From NCBI GenBank assembly GCA_035354435.1, contig DAOQAY010000012.1:1-31396 (forward strand): 31,396 bases of DNA. Direction: 5' to 3'. Origin of the DNA: JAKLDO01 sp035354435 (GTDB taxonomy: Bacteria; UBP6; UBA1177). Shown one piece after another: positions 24,194 to 31,396 of this stretch. The translations under genes were made by a program, and so were the position numbers. Each line of letters opens with the position of its first letter. Within the stretch, counting starts at the first letter, position 1. A model generated the notes under the pieces. It had not been told where the DNA came from. It did not search any database and saw nothing but the letters and a program-made list of their open reading frames with translations.

Positions 24194-26196
24194 AGCGGCC
24201 ATCAAGGTGGTTTTCAATATTAATTCCGACGGCATTTCTGCTTTTAAGCAGTTGCGATTCGACTTCAAATGATTACTTTTTTGAAAAGCCTTCTTCAATT
24301 TCAATATTGAAAAATGTTCAGTGCACAAACGGTAGTGTGTCCTACATCGGGCTTGTTACAGATAATACCGATAAATATGGTGCCAGATTGATGAAGATCA
24401 GCGGATGCGCACTTAAAATAGATAAAAATTTTGATGATGCTATTGATGGAAAGACCGGGCTTTATATCGGCGGAACAGGTGTTTCAAGTGATTCGATGGA
24501 AATATCGGGAGAAACATTCATTGCTGTCGCCTCTTCTGGATATACTGAGTTTGAAAACTGGAAAGGTAAAGATGAATCAAAAAAATATGAAAATCATAAA
24601 GGAAGGATCGTTTTCAGAAAACTGAGCAGAGATCTTAAACACGATCCGGTCTATAATAAAAGTGTTCTTCTCGGTTTTTATCCATCTATTGTAAAAGCAT
24701 TTAATAAGAAAGGCTTTTTCGTTGCTGGTTCGAATTTCGGGGAGAATTACATCGGTTTTATCGATCTTGACGGCAATTCACTGTTCAATAAAGTCGATTT
24801 TGCCGTTTCAGCTATTAATACCGCAGGAAGCAAAGCATATCTGTTTAATAACAGCAACGGTTTTGTATACAGTGTGAACGAACTGCTGGAAACAGAACTT
24901 ATTATTGAAAATGTCCCCGATCCTTTGATAGTTAACAGAGGAATGGTTGAAATAAGTAAAAACAGATTTGCAGTTTTCAGCGGAAAGAATGTAGTGATCT
25001 ACAACAGTTCGCTTCAGCAGACCGGACAGATAGTGCTTCCCGAAGGCTATCTTGTTTCTTCTCTATCTTCTGCGGAATATCCTGTAAATTATGAATATCG
25101 CAAATTTACTGATGAAGATATGAATGAGAAAGTGTCGATATTCGTAAAAAAAGAGGAAAGTGACAGCGATTCTGATACTGATTCTGACAGTGCAGAAGTA
25201 TCGGACAGTTCTGATGATTCTGACGGATCAGGGTTGAACGACTCGGACGGTGAAGTATCTGATGATGACGCAGATCAGACAGCTTCTGTCAATGATGCGA
25301 AAGATGGTGATGTTGTGTGGATCGCAACAACTACAGGGAGTGTAATGGCTTATGATCTGTCTGCTCAAAGCTGGCTCGTAACAAGTTATTCAGAATCCGA
25401 TGCGGCATCAAACGCTGCTTACACAAACGAAATGAGACCTTATATAAACAGTTCATATTCATCTTTCCCGAAATATGGAAAGACTGACGCGGACAACATT
25501 CCGGCAATAACAAAAGTATCCGCGATCAGAGGACTTCCGTTTTCAGTGATATACCGTTTCACATACGAAGGAACAATTGAAGGTTCTTATTCTGAAAAAG
25601 GTGTTATGAACAACGAAGGTACTGTTTTAAAAGATCTCACTGCTGATTTTCAGAGGATGGTAGATATAAGTACAGATTCAGTTGTTCTTTTGAATAAAGA
25701 CAATTCATCGGCGTGTCCGATACCTTGGAATGAAAATGTGATAATGGGAATTACAGAGCTTATTTCATCAAATGAGATAGGAGTGAAAATTGATAAATAT
25801 GCGGATCTGATAGAAAAATGCTATGGAACGAAACTGAGCTATGCACTTTTTCCCGGATCGATGTATTCGGTTACAAAAAATGACAATTCAGGATCTTTGT
25901 TTGCAGGAAGATGTGCCGAGTATAGATCAGATTACGAAGGTGATGATTTTTCATTTGAAGACAGTGTGATCTCAGCTACGATTAAAAAAACTATTGATGA
26001 TGTTATAACTGAAAAGGAAACCTCATTTTTCATAAAAATAAATCCAGGTGTGCCTTTTGTCGGTTTCTCTTCGGCGGATATAATGAACTTTATGTTCAAT
26101 GCAGTTCCAGGCAGGCTTGTCATGTTCTCTCCTCTTACCAGAAGGATTGTTGAATATGATATTTTGAATAATGATATTATTGAAGTTTATAAATAG
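24190..26196 (+). CDS. Large lipoprotein with Asp/Ser-rich linker, function unknown
   Basis: A 668-residue lipoprotein with lipobox L-S-S-C22. It has a beta-rich N-terminal region (about 30-315) with propeller-like strands (RFAVFSGKNVVIYN, GSNFGENYIGFIDLDG), an extremely acidic Asp/Ser linker (about 322-363), and a second beta-rich region with several cysteines (to 668). I do not recognise a family. The overlap with the upstream propeller gene and similar strand patterns suggest a second, larger propeller-type surface protein. I chose ATG 24190 (ATGA overlap, GGTGAT upstream) because the lipobox then falls at residue 22; an in-frame start at 24109 would bury it. The LolA-like gene follows 12 nt later. 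Confidence 0.8.
   Translation: MKRPSRWFSILIPTAFLLLSSCDSTSNDYFFEKPSSISILKNVQCTNGSVSYIGLVTDNTDKYGARLMKISGCALKIDKNFDDAIDGKTGLYIGGTGVSSDSMEISGETFIAVASSGYTEFENWKGKDESKKYENHKGRIVFRKLSRDLKHDPVYNKSVLLGFYPSIVKAFNKKGFFVAGSNFGENYIGFIDLDGNSLFNKVDFAVSAINTAGSKAYLFNNSNGFVYSVNELLETELIIENVPDPLIVNRGMVEISKNRFAVFSGKNVVIYNSSLQQTGQIVLPEGYLVSSLSSAEYPVNYEYRKFTDEDMNEKVSIFVKKEESDSDSDTDSDSAEVSDSSDDSDGSGLNDSDGEVSDDDADQTASVNDAKDGDVVWIATTTGSVMAYDLSAQSWLVTSYSESDAASNAAYTNEMRPYINSSYSSFPKYGKTDADNIPAITKVSAIRGLPFSVIYRFTYEGTIEGSYSEKGVMNNEGTVLKDLTADFQRMVDISTDSVVLLNKDNSSACPIPWNENVIMGITELISSNEIGVKIDKYADLIEKCYGTKLSYALFPGSMYSVTKNDNSGSLFAGRCAEYRSDYEGDDFSFEDSVISATIKKTIDDVITEKETSFFIKINPGVPFVGFSSADIMNFMFNAVPGRLVMFSPLTRRIVEYDILNNDIIEVYK
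25153..25280 (+). repeat. Asp/Ser-coding low-complexity tract
   Basis: Within the 668-residue lipoprotein gene this stretch repeats near-identical GATTCTGA-type units (GATTCTGATACTGATTCTGA and variants), encoding alternating Asp and Ser with a few Glu, Gly and Thr. The translated linker is highly acidic and could bind calcium or act as a flexible spacer. Slippage could change its length between strains. Confidence 0.7.
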
Positions 26197-26208
26197 AGGG
26201 GAATTATA

Positions 26209-26862
26209 ATGAAAGCACTGGCGTTTTTCTCAATTTTTGCATTTTTTATCTGTCTTTACGGTGAAGATGATCTGGTGACAGTACTTCTTGGAAAATATAC
26301 CGGCATAAAATCGTTCTCGTCAGATTATGAAAGGGTTTTTACGCAGAATTCGACCGCAAAAAAGAGTTTTGATAACGGAAAGATACTGTTTTCAGCTCCT
26401 TCAGATATCCGCATGGATACTTTTGTTGATAAAAAACTTACAGAACAGACTTTTGTAAACAGTGAAAAAACAGTTTTTATCTATCACACTAAAAAAAGTG
26501 TCCTTAACAAAAAATCCGCCGGTGAAGCCGGAGAGTATCTTGCTTTTCTTCAGGGGCTTGATGAGGTGAAAAAGAAATTTGATATTGCTGATTCCACTGC
26601 TTCGATTGATAAAGCGAGAAAGACCGGAATTGAGATAAAAGACGGTGCTAAACTCCTTAAGCTCACTCCAAAGGATTCTATCGGCAATGTTAAGTATATT
26701 TTTCTTGTGGCAGTGAATAACGAGATAGACAGCGTTGTTATTATCGACCAGCTGAAGAACATCAATCAGTTTAAGTTCAAAAACTTGAAATATAATCCTA
26801 AAATTGAAAAGAAAGACCTCATTCCCGTTATTCCAAAAGGGTATGAAACATCTGATTTTTAA
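26209..26862 (+). CDS. LolA-like outer-membrane lipoprotein carrier
   Basis: A 217-residue exported protein. The signal peptide ends near residue 18 (C-L-Y-G). The mature part follows the LolA/LppA fold: an opening helix ending near K-Y-T-G-I-K-S-F-S-S-D-Y-E, then K-S-F-D-N-G-K-I-L-F-S-A-P, R-M-D-T, and later strands K-L-L-K-L-T-P-K and I-D-S-V-V-I-I-D-Q, ending with a conserved-type V-I-P-K-G-Y. LolA carries lipoproteins from LolCDE to the outer membrane. Here it directly follows three lipoprotein genes, so it may be a dedicated carrier for them. Whether the genome has a second, housekeeping LolA cannot be seen. RBS GAGGGG precedes the ATG at suitable distance; the next gene begins 3 nt after the stop. 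Confidence 0.85.
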   Translation: MKALAFFSIFAFFICLYGEDDLVTVLLGKYTGIKSFSSDYERVFTQNSTAKKSFDNGKILFSAPSDIRMDTFVDKKLTEQTFVNSEKTVFIYHTKKSVLNKKSAGEAGEYLAFLQGLDEVKKKFDIADSTASIDKARKTGIEIKDGAKLLKLTPKDSIGNVKYIFLVAVNNEIDSVVIIDQLKNINQFKFKNLKYNPKIEKKDLIPVIPKGYETSDF

Positions 26863-26865
26863 TAA

Positions 26866-29787
26866 ATGAAAAAAACGATACCACTGTCAGAGCTGATCAT
26901 TTCCGATGAATTTCTGGAAGGAAGTGCTCTATATCACAGCAGATCAGTAATACTTCTTTCCAAAAAGGAAAACAGTGGAACTGTATCTGTAAAGGGCAAG
27001 AATAAAAAAGGCTCATCAGGGACGATAGATATTTCTTTTAATGAAAACGGTAAAATAATAAAAAAATCATGTCCGGAAGGCTGCGGCGGAGTCTGCCGTC
27101 ACATGGTCGCACTTTCACTTCTGTATAATGAAATGGCTGTTGAAGACACAGACCTTCTTGGTCAGTTGTCCAGTCTGAATTCTAAAGGCGGTAATGTCAG
27201 AACTGTTTTTCCTGCCGTCTTTTCGATCAACGGAAGTGACATTCAGATACATTACAGCAAAAACGACAATCATTTAAGCAGGCTTATTGATGCTGTAGGA
27301 AATAATCATCTTGCAACTCTGATCTCTCTTTTTCCCGATAAATTTGTTTACAATTCAATGAAACTTGAACTATCGACCGGACCTTTTTATCTGTTTTACA
27401 GCATCGATAAAGGGACGGTAAGTTTCTTTTTTATGACCAGTATTCTTTTTTTTGAGAACGAAGGTGTTGCAATAGATACAGAGAAAGGACTTGTGTTCAG
27501 ATTTTCTCCCGGTATTTCCGAAACTTTGAATACACTTATAAATATTACAATGGATTATACATCCAGAGATGAACTCATAAAGGCGATAGCCGACCTTAAT
27601 GACAATCTGGCTCCTGAAATAATGCTTACGGGTGAACTCAATCTCATAAAGATTGATCTTGATGATGACACTCCGGTTATTTTCGATGTTCAGTATGAAA
27701 ACGGCAGACTTGAGATGAAAGTTATGCTTGATACCGGAAAGGAGACCATAGAGTTCCGCCAGAAAAGGAAGAATTTTGAACAGAATTACACTTCAGGCGG
27801 AAAAGTATATTCACTTTCAGCAGGACTGATAAAAAAGATCCGTTCCGGAATAAGTGCTTCGGGTTTCAGACTTAACCGCGATGTTTTTCAGGCACCTGTT
27901 TCAAAACTTGCAGAAATAATGGATGTCAACAATGCCGTCAATTCGTTCTGCAAAGTTGTGACAAGGGGCGAGTTCAGGAAAATAACCATAAATGAAAGTG
28001 TTGCCGATGAAACGGAAATAGTTCTTGATATAAATTCTGATGAGAAATGGTTTTCGTTCAATATCAGACTTCCGGAATCCGCAGGCTTTATTAATTCAGC
28101 AGAACTTTTCAGTGCTGTCAGGCAGTTCAATTCCGGGATAGGCGATCCCGTCGTGATTGATGTTGACGGCAACCCTGTCGTACTTGAAAAAAGCAGCGGT
28201 TTTTTAAATAGAATATCCGAACTCGTTTTTTCAGATTCTGTTGAATTCAGAGATAAAATGTCAACGGCCCATCTGTTGAAACTTCTTAAAACAAAGAATA
28301 AAAAGATAATCAACAGTTTTCAGGGCGCCGAAGATGCAAGGATAAGATATTTTGAAATAGTTAGATCCCTGTCGGAAGGAACTTTGCCGGAATTAAAACT
28401 GGACAACGCAATTACAAGTGCAATGAGACCTTATCAGATCGACGGGTTGAAATGGCTTCTGCTTCTGAGAGATCTCGGACTCGGCGGTATACTCGCAGAT
28501 GAAATGGGGCTTGGAAAGACACTGCAATCCCTTGCAATGATAAAGTCGGAACCGGAAGATTTTCCTTCAATGGTCGTATGCCCTAAAACTCTTATCTGGA
28601 GCTGGGACAGAGAGATATCAAAATTCTTTCCTGAAATGAAAAGAACCGTGATTGATTCTCTGAAGCCCGAGGAAAGGGTTGCAAAATGGAAAAATGCCGA
28701 GAGCGAACTTATCATTACTTCCTATGCTGTGGTGATAAATGATTTTGCACATTTGAAAGATAAACAGTTCAGAACAGTTATAATTGACGAAGCCCAGCAC
28801 ATAAAGAATAACAATACCAAAAGATTTAAAACACTTACAGCTATAAAATCTTTTTACCGTTTCGCTCTTACGGGAACGCCGCTTGAAAACCATATCAGCG
28901 ATCTCTGGAGCATTTTCCAGTTTGTAATGCCTGATTATCTCGGAAGTAAAAAAGATATAAACAGGACGGAAAAGACTTTTGATACTGAAAAACTCAACAA
29001 ATTGAGTACTCTGACTGCTCCTTTTATCCTGAGAAGAACAAAAAGGGAGATATTGAAAGAGCTTCCTGAACTGATAGTGAAGGAATATCCTGTCGAGATG
29101 ACATCTAAGCAGAAAGAGATATATCTGTCGGTACTTCTTAGAGGCAGAGCTGAATTCCTTGAGAAGAAAGATTCGATGAACAAGATAGAGATGCTTTCCA
29201 TACTTTCGAGACTCAGACTTGCAGCAAACCATCCTGCACTTGCAGCACAGATAGATGACGCTCCTGACCTTTCCGGGAAGGTCGCTACTGTTCTTGAGCT
29301 GGTTGATGAAATTATTCTCGGGGAAGGCAGGGTTCTCATTTTCAGTCAGTATGTTAAAATGCTCAATATTATTTCGCGGGCTCTTTTTGAGAATAATATA
29401 GAATATCTTTATATGGACGGCGGCACGAAAAACAGAATAGAGCTTGTCGATCAATTCAATAATGGCAAAACTCCGGTATTTCTGCTGAGTCTTAAAGTGG
29501 GCGGTGTCGGGTTGAATCTGACCGGTGCTGACAATGTAATTATAGTAGACCCGTGGTGGAATCCTGCGGCGGAAGAGCAGGCATGGTCCAGAGCTCACAG
29601 AATAGGGCAGGATAAAAAAGTGGTAGTGAACAAACTGTTCTCCAAAGGTACTATCGAAGAAAGGATACTCGATATGCATCAACGGAAAAGGGGAATAACT
29701 GATTTCTTTATGTCGAAAAGCCTGAAGGAGCCTGACGAAGACTTTATCAAAATGATCGCTGATCTGGAGCTTGCGATACATGATTGA
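26866..29787 (+). CDS. SWIM zinc finger SNF2/Rad54-like helicase
   Basis: A 973-residue double-RecA motor. A SWIM-like zinc site lies near the N terminus (C69-x3-C73-x3-C77-R-H79), followed by about 430 residues of bacterial SNF2-associated beta-rich domain. The motor begins about 515 with RPYQIDGLKWL. Motif I is DEMGLGKT (545-552), motif II the DEAH-box variant D641-E-A-Q-H645, then LTGTPLEN. The second RecA domain ends with VGLNLTGADNV, DPWWNPA and the arginine-finger motif VI S908-R-A-H-R-I-G-Q915. Bacterial SNF2 proteins remodel DNA- or RNA-protein complexes (RapA) or act in defence. It starts 3 nt after lolA and overlaps the RHH-like gene by 8 nt. All motor motifs are intact; the SWIM site lacks the usual first CxC cysteine (position 67 is Lys). 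Confidence 0.92.
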   Translation: MKKTIPLSELIISDEFLEGSALYHSRSVILLSKKENSGTVSVKGKNKKGSSGTIDISFNENGKIIKKSCPEGCGGVCRHMVALSLLYNEMAVEDTDLLGQLSSLNSKGGNVRTVFPAVFSINGSDIQIHYSKNDNHLSRLIDAVGNNHLATLISLFPDKFVYNSMKLELSTGPFYLFYSIDKGTVSFFFMTSILFFENEGVAIDTEKGLVFRFSPGISETLNTLINITMDYTSRDELIKAIADLNDNLAPEIMLTGELNLIKIDLDDDTPVIFDVQYENGRLEMKVMLDTGKETIEFRQKRKNFEQNYTSGGKVYSLSAGLIKKIRSGISASGFRLNRDVFQAPVSKLAEIMDVNNAVNSFCKVVTRGEFRKITINESVADETEIVLDINSDEKWFSFNIRLPESAGFINSAELFSAVRQFNSGIGDPVVIDVDGNPVVLEKSSGFLNRISELVFSDSVEFRDKMSTAHLLKLLKTKNKKIINSFQGAEDARIRYFEIVRSLSEGTLPELKLDNAITSAMRPYQIDGLKWLLLLRDLGLGGILADEMGLGKTLQSLAMIKSEPEDFPSMVVCPKTLIWSWDREISKFFPEMKRTVIDSLKPEERVAKWKNAESELIITSYAVVINDFAHLKDKQFRTVIIDEAQHIKNNNTKRFKTLTAIKSFYRFALTGTPLENHISDLWSIFQFVMPDYLGSKKDINRTEKTFDTEKLNKLSTLTAPFILRRTKREILKELPELIVKEYPVEMTSKQKEIYLSVLLRGRAEFLEKKDSMNKIEMLSILSRLRLAANHPALAAQIDDAPDLSGKVATVLELVDEIILGEGRVLIFSQYVKMLNIISRALFENNIEYLYMDGGTKNRIELVDQFNNGKTPVFLLSLKVGGVGLNLTGADNVIIVDPWWNPAAEEQAWSRAHRIGQDKKVVVNKLFSKGTIEERILDMHQRKRGITDFFMSKSLKEPDEDFIKMIADLELAIHD

Positions 29788-30058
29788 AAAGAAAAGGCAG
29801 TTGAAAACAAGAAAGATCGAAGTAATGTGTACGGATGAACACTTTGAAACTATTTCAAAAAAGGCGAGAAAGTACGGAATGAGCAATTCGGAATTCGGTC
29901 TTTTCACAATGCTTAACAGCAGGATCGATATTTCGCTCGGGACGGATCCGATTCTATCCAAAATATCTACGGCTATTGAAATGTTAGAATCGGGGAATAT
30001 CACTGATGATGAGTTTTCCGCAATTAAAAAGAAGATCATAGAGGAAGTGAAAGGTTGA
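29780..30058 (+). CDS. Small ribbon-helix-helix-like protein
   Basis: A 92-residue basic protein. Residues about 10-42 read as a strand (TRKIEVMCTDEHFE), a helix with K-K-A-R-K-Y-G-M-S, and a second helix starting NSEFG. This is the Arc/MobC-like pattern ('helix, G-M-S-x-S-E') found in ribbon-helix-helix DNA-binding proteins and relaxosome accessory proteins. The C-terminal half is a short helical extension. The ATG at 29780 overlaps the SNF2 stop by 8 nt (ATGATTGA), giving strong co-translation; a TTG at 29771 is an alternative. It ends in a 4-nt overlap (TTGA) with the next gene. It could be a DNA-binding partner of the helicase or an operon autoregulator. Confidence 0.65.
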   Translation: MIEKKRQLKTRKIEVMCTDEHFETISKKARKYGMSNSEFGLFTMLNSRIDISLGTDPILSKISTAIEMLESGNITDDEFSAIKKKIIEEVKG

Positions 30059-31396
30059 AAGCTTTTAAAATCTTAATATTCTCAGTAATTACGCTTATTT
30101 TTATGTCCGTCAGCGCAAAGAGCGGCACTGATCTGTTTTGCGAGCCGTCGCTGATTTTTCCTGAAATGTTCATCCTTGAATCGACAGGATGCTTTTCCTA
30201 TCTTGAAGCATCTTCAAAATATTCAGACAGAAATGAACTGACAGCTTATCTGAATTCAACCGGTGATTCCTGGCATCAGAATGTATTCAGGTATTTATAT
30301 TACTTAAGAGAAGAAGAGTATCTTTCCGCACTGATGACATTTATGTATATGGTGAATACCGGTACAGTTCCTTCATCAATAGAAAGTATCAGCGGAGAGT
30401 TTGACAATATTATTACCGGCGGTCTTAAAAGAGAACAGAAGAACGGTTCCGGCGGGAACATTCTGATACCCGGCGGAAAGACAGAACAGGTTTCAACTGA
30501 AAAACTGTCTGATAATTTTTTTTCCGCACTCTCTTTTATAGCATCTTATTCAAGGCAGATTCAGTCAGGAATGCCGGAAAGTGATGAAATGATGATGATA
30601 AGATCTTTCTTTTATGTGATATCAAATATCCAGACAGGAATTGACTGGCAGGGTGACAAATATCTCAATGATCTTTTCAACAAATTCATTTATATGAAAA
30701 ACAATAATCTGCTTGAAAGTTTTACGCAGGTGTTCTTTTTTAATGTGCGGAAGGAAGGTGCAGTTCCGTCATTTAAAGATTATTTGAAACTGCGTGAGAT
30801 CGGAATGATAAAAGATATCAGAATTGCCGACAACATTGAAACCAGACAGAAAGGCAGGGAAACAGCTTCATTTTTCATCGAAAACATAAATTCACTTCCT
30901 GACATTGAATATGCGGCAGGATCGGCAGATAAAGCTGTTCAGGGAGCAGACTGTATTTATCTTGATGAAAGAGGTGTGTGGATTAAAGATATGGCCGACA
31001 GTGATCCGAAGGAATATTATTTTAATGAAAGCGTTAAAATAGTAGAGCAGTGTCCGGGAGTTTTTTCACTTCCTTTTTCACTTAAAAAAGACAAGATCGT
31101 TATATATGACAAATCATACTGGGTGACCGATATCGCTATTGTCATGAATTATCTTGTGAAAGGATCTTTCAGTCACAAGGAGTCTGATGCGCTTTTAAAG
31201 GCCGCTGTGACATCGTCTCTTTTAAAAAGTCTTGAAGTCCCTGAGAGAACTCTGCTGATGGACATTCTTTCTTATACTAACGAAACCGGAAATGCTGAAA
31301 AAGTGCTGAGATCGCTTTTGGTAAAACAGCTTCCGCAAAACGATAGCGAAAAGGGTGTCGAACCTGTGACAAAAGCTGCGGAAATCATCTCAACAA
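30055..31396 (+). CDS. Exported protein of unknown function, 3' end outside the window
   Basis: An open frame of 447 codons with no stop up to the window edge, so the gene is partial. The proposed start is TTG 30055, in TTGA overlap with the RHH-like gene; GAAGTGAAAGG lies just upstream. The N terminus (K-A-F-K, hydrophobic core I-L-I-F-S-V-I-T-L-I-F-M, then S-V-S-A) is a standard signal peptide with cleavage near residue 22. The mature part is helix-rich, with units resembling degenerate TPR/Sel1-like helices (V-F-R-Y-L-Y-Y-L-R-E-E-E-Y-L-S-A-L-M). I recognise no family. It extends the envelope theme of the operon past the helicase gene. Confidence 0.8.
   Translation, partial: MKAFKILIFSVITLIFMSVSAKSGTDLFCEPSLIFPEMFILESTGCFSYLEASSKYSDRNELTAYLNSTGDSWHQNVFRYLYYLREEEYLSALMTFMYMVNTGTVPSSIESISGEFDNIITGGLKREQKNGSGGNILIPGGKTEQVSTEKLSDNFFSALSFIASYSRQIQSGMPESDEMMMIRSFFYVISNIQTGIDWQGDKYLNDLFNKFIYMKNNNLLESFTQVFFFNVRKEGAVPSFKDYLKLREIGMIKDIRIADNIETRQKGRETASFFIENINSLPDIEYAAGSADKAVQGADCIYLDERGVWIKDMADSDPKEYYFNESVKIVEQCPGVFSLPFSLKKDKIVIYDKSYWVTDIAIVMNYLVKGSFSHKESDALLKAAVTSSLLKSLEVPERTLLMDILSYTNETGNAEKVLRSLLVKQLPQNDSEKGVEPVTKAAEIIST

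Noticed and set aside
28618..30039. 473-codon open frame on the minus strand, opposite the SNF2 and RHH-like genes
   Set aside because: It is antisense to a gene with every SNF2 motif intact, has no plausible domain and an odd Phe/Ser/Tyr-rich composition. It is explained by codon bias of the sense gene.
1..31396. CRISPR array, tRNA, rRNA, integrase or transposase genes
   Set aside because: None seen on either strand: no regularly spaced repeats, no CCA-ended cloverleaf, and no recombinase motifs in any credible frame.

Overview
The window looks like chromosomal DNA from a low-GC (roughly 40% by eye) Gram-negative-type (diderm) bacterium. It encodes a LolA-like lipoprotein carrier, a CpoB/YbgF-like periplasmic protein and several lipoproteins with clear lipoboxes. 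AGA/AGG arginine and ATA isoleucine codons are common, and most genes have good Shine-Dalgarno sites. Large alpha-solenoid proteins, a DUF1566-type lipoprotein and an Asp/Ser-rich lipoprotein linker recall lineages once grouped as Deltaproteobacteria or related candidate phyla. I cannot place the organism more precisely, and there is no rRNA or tRNA to help.

Layout. 1-90 holds a cluster of REP/MITE-like palindromes. 329-859 is a small TetR-like regulator behind a promoter that overlaps a palindrome. 995-8846 carries guaA (GMP synthase), a 1429-residue TPR/alpha-solenoid protein, a YciO-type protein and a membrane protein that I read as a catalytically dead P1B-type ATPase. 8851-10999 is a two-gene ATPase + HNH unit resembling the Septu (PtuA/PtuB) anti-phage system. 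Next come a HIT protein, an HtrA/Deg protease, an FAD oxidoreductase, a YhcG/DUF1016 PD-(D/E)XK nuclease, a DUF362 ferredoxin, a phosphoribosyltransferase, a RhuM-Fic/Doc fusion, purine nucleoside phosphorylase, cytidine deaminase, a radical SAM protein, a stand-alone Hpt protein and a YbhN-like membrane protein. One gene lies on the minus strand (21373-21927, a DUF1566-like lipoprotein) and is divergent from the last block.

The last block (22101 to the window end) is one tight run of seven genes, mostly with 4-8 nt overlaps: a CpoB/YbgF-like lipoprotein, a beta-propeller lipoprotein, an Asp/Ser-linker lipoprotein, a LolA-like protein, a SWIM-SNF2 helicase, a small ribbon-helix-helix-like protein and an exported protein cut by the window edge.

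How the genes fit together. guaA, the PRTase, PNP and Cdd are nucleotide synthesis and salvage. HtrA, LolA, the CpoB-like protein and the lipoproteins are envelope functions. Defence or conflict genes (Septu-like pair, YhcG, RhuM-Fic) are set singly between these ordinary genes rather than in one island. The most unusual item is the degenerate P1B-ATPase at 7461-8846, directly upstream of and apparently coupled to the Septu-like pair. Next are the DUF362 gene with two plausible starts and the SNF2 helicase embedded in an envelope-lipoprotein operon.
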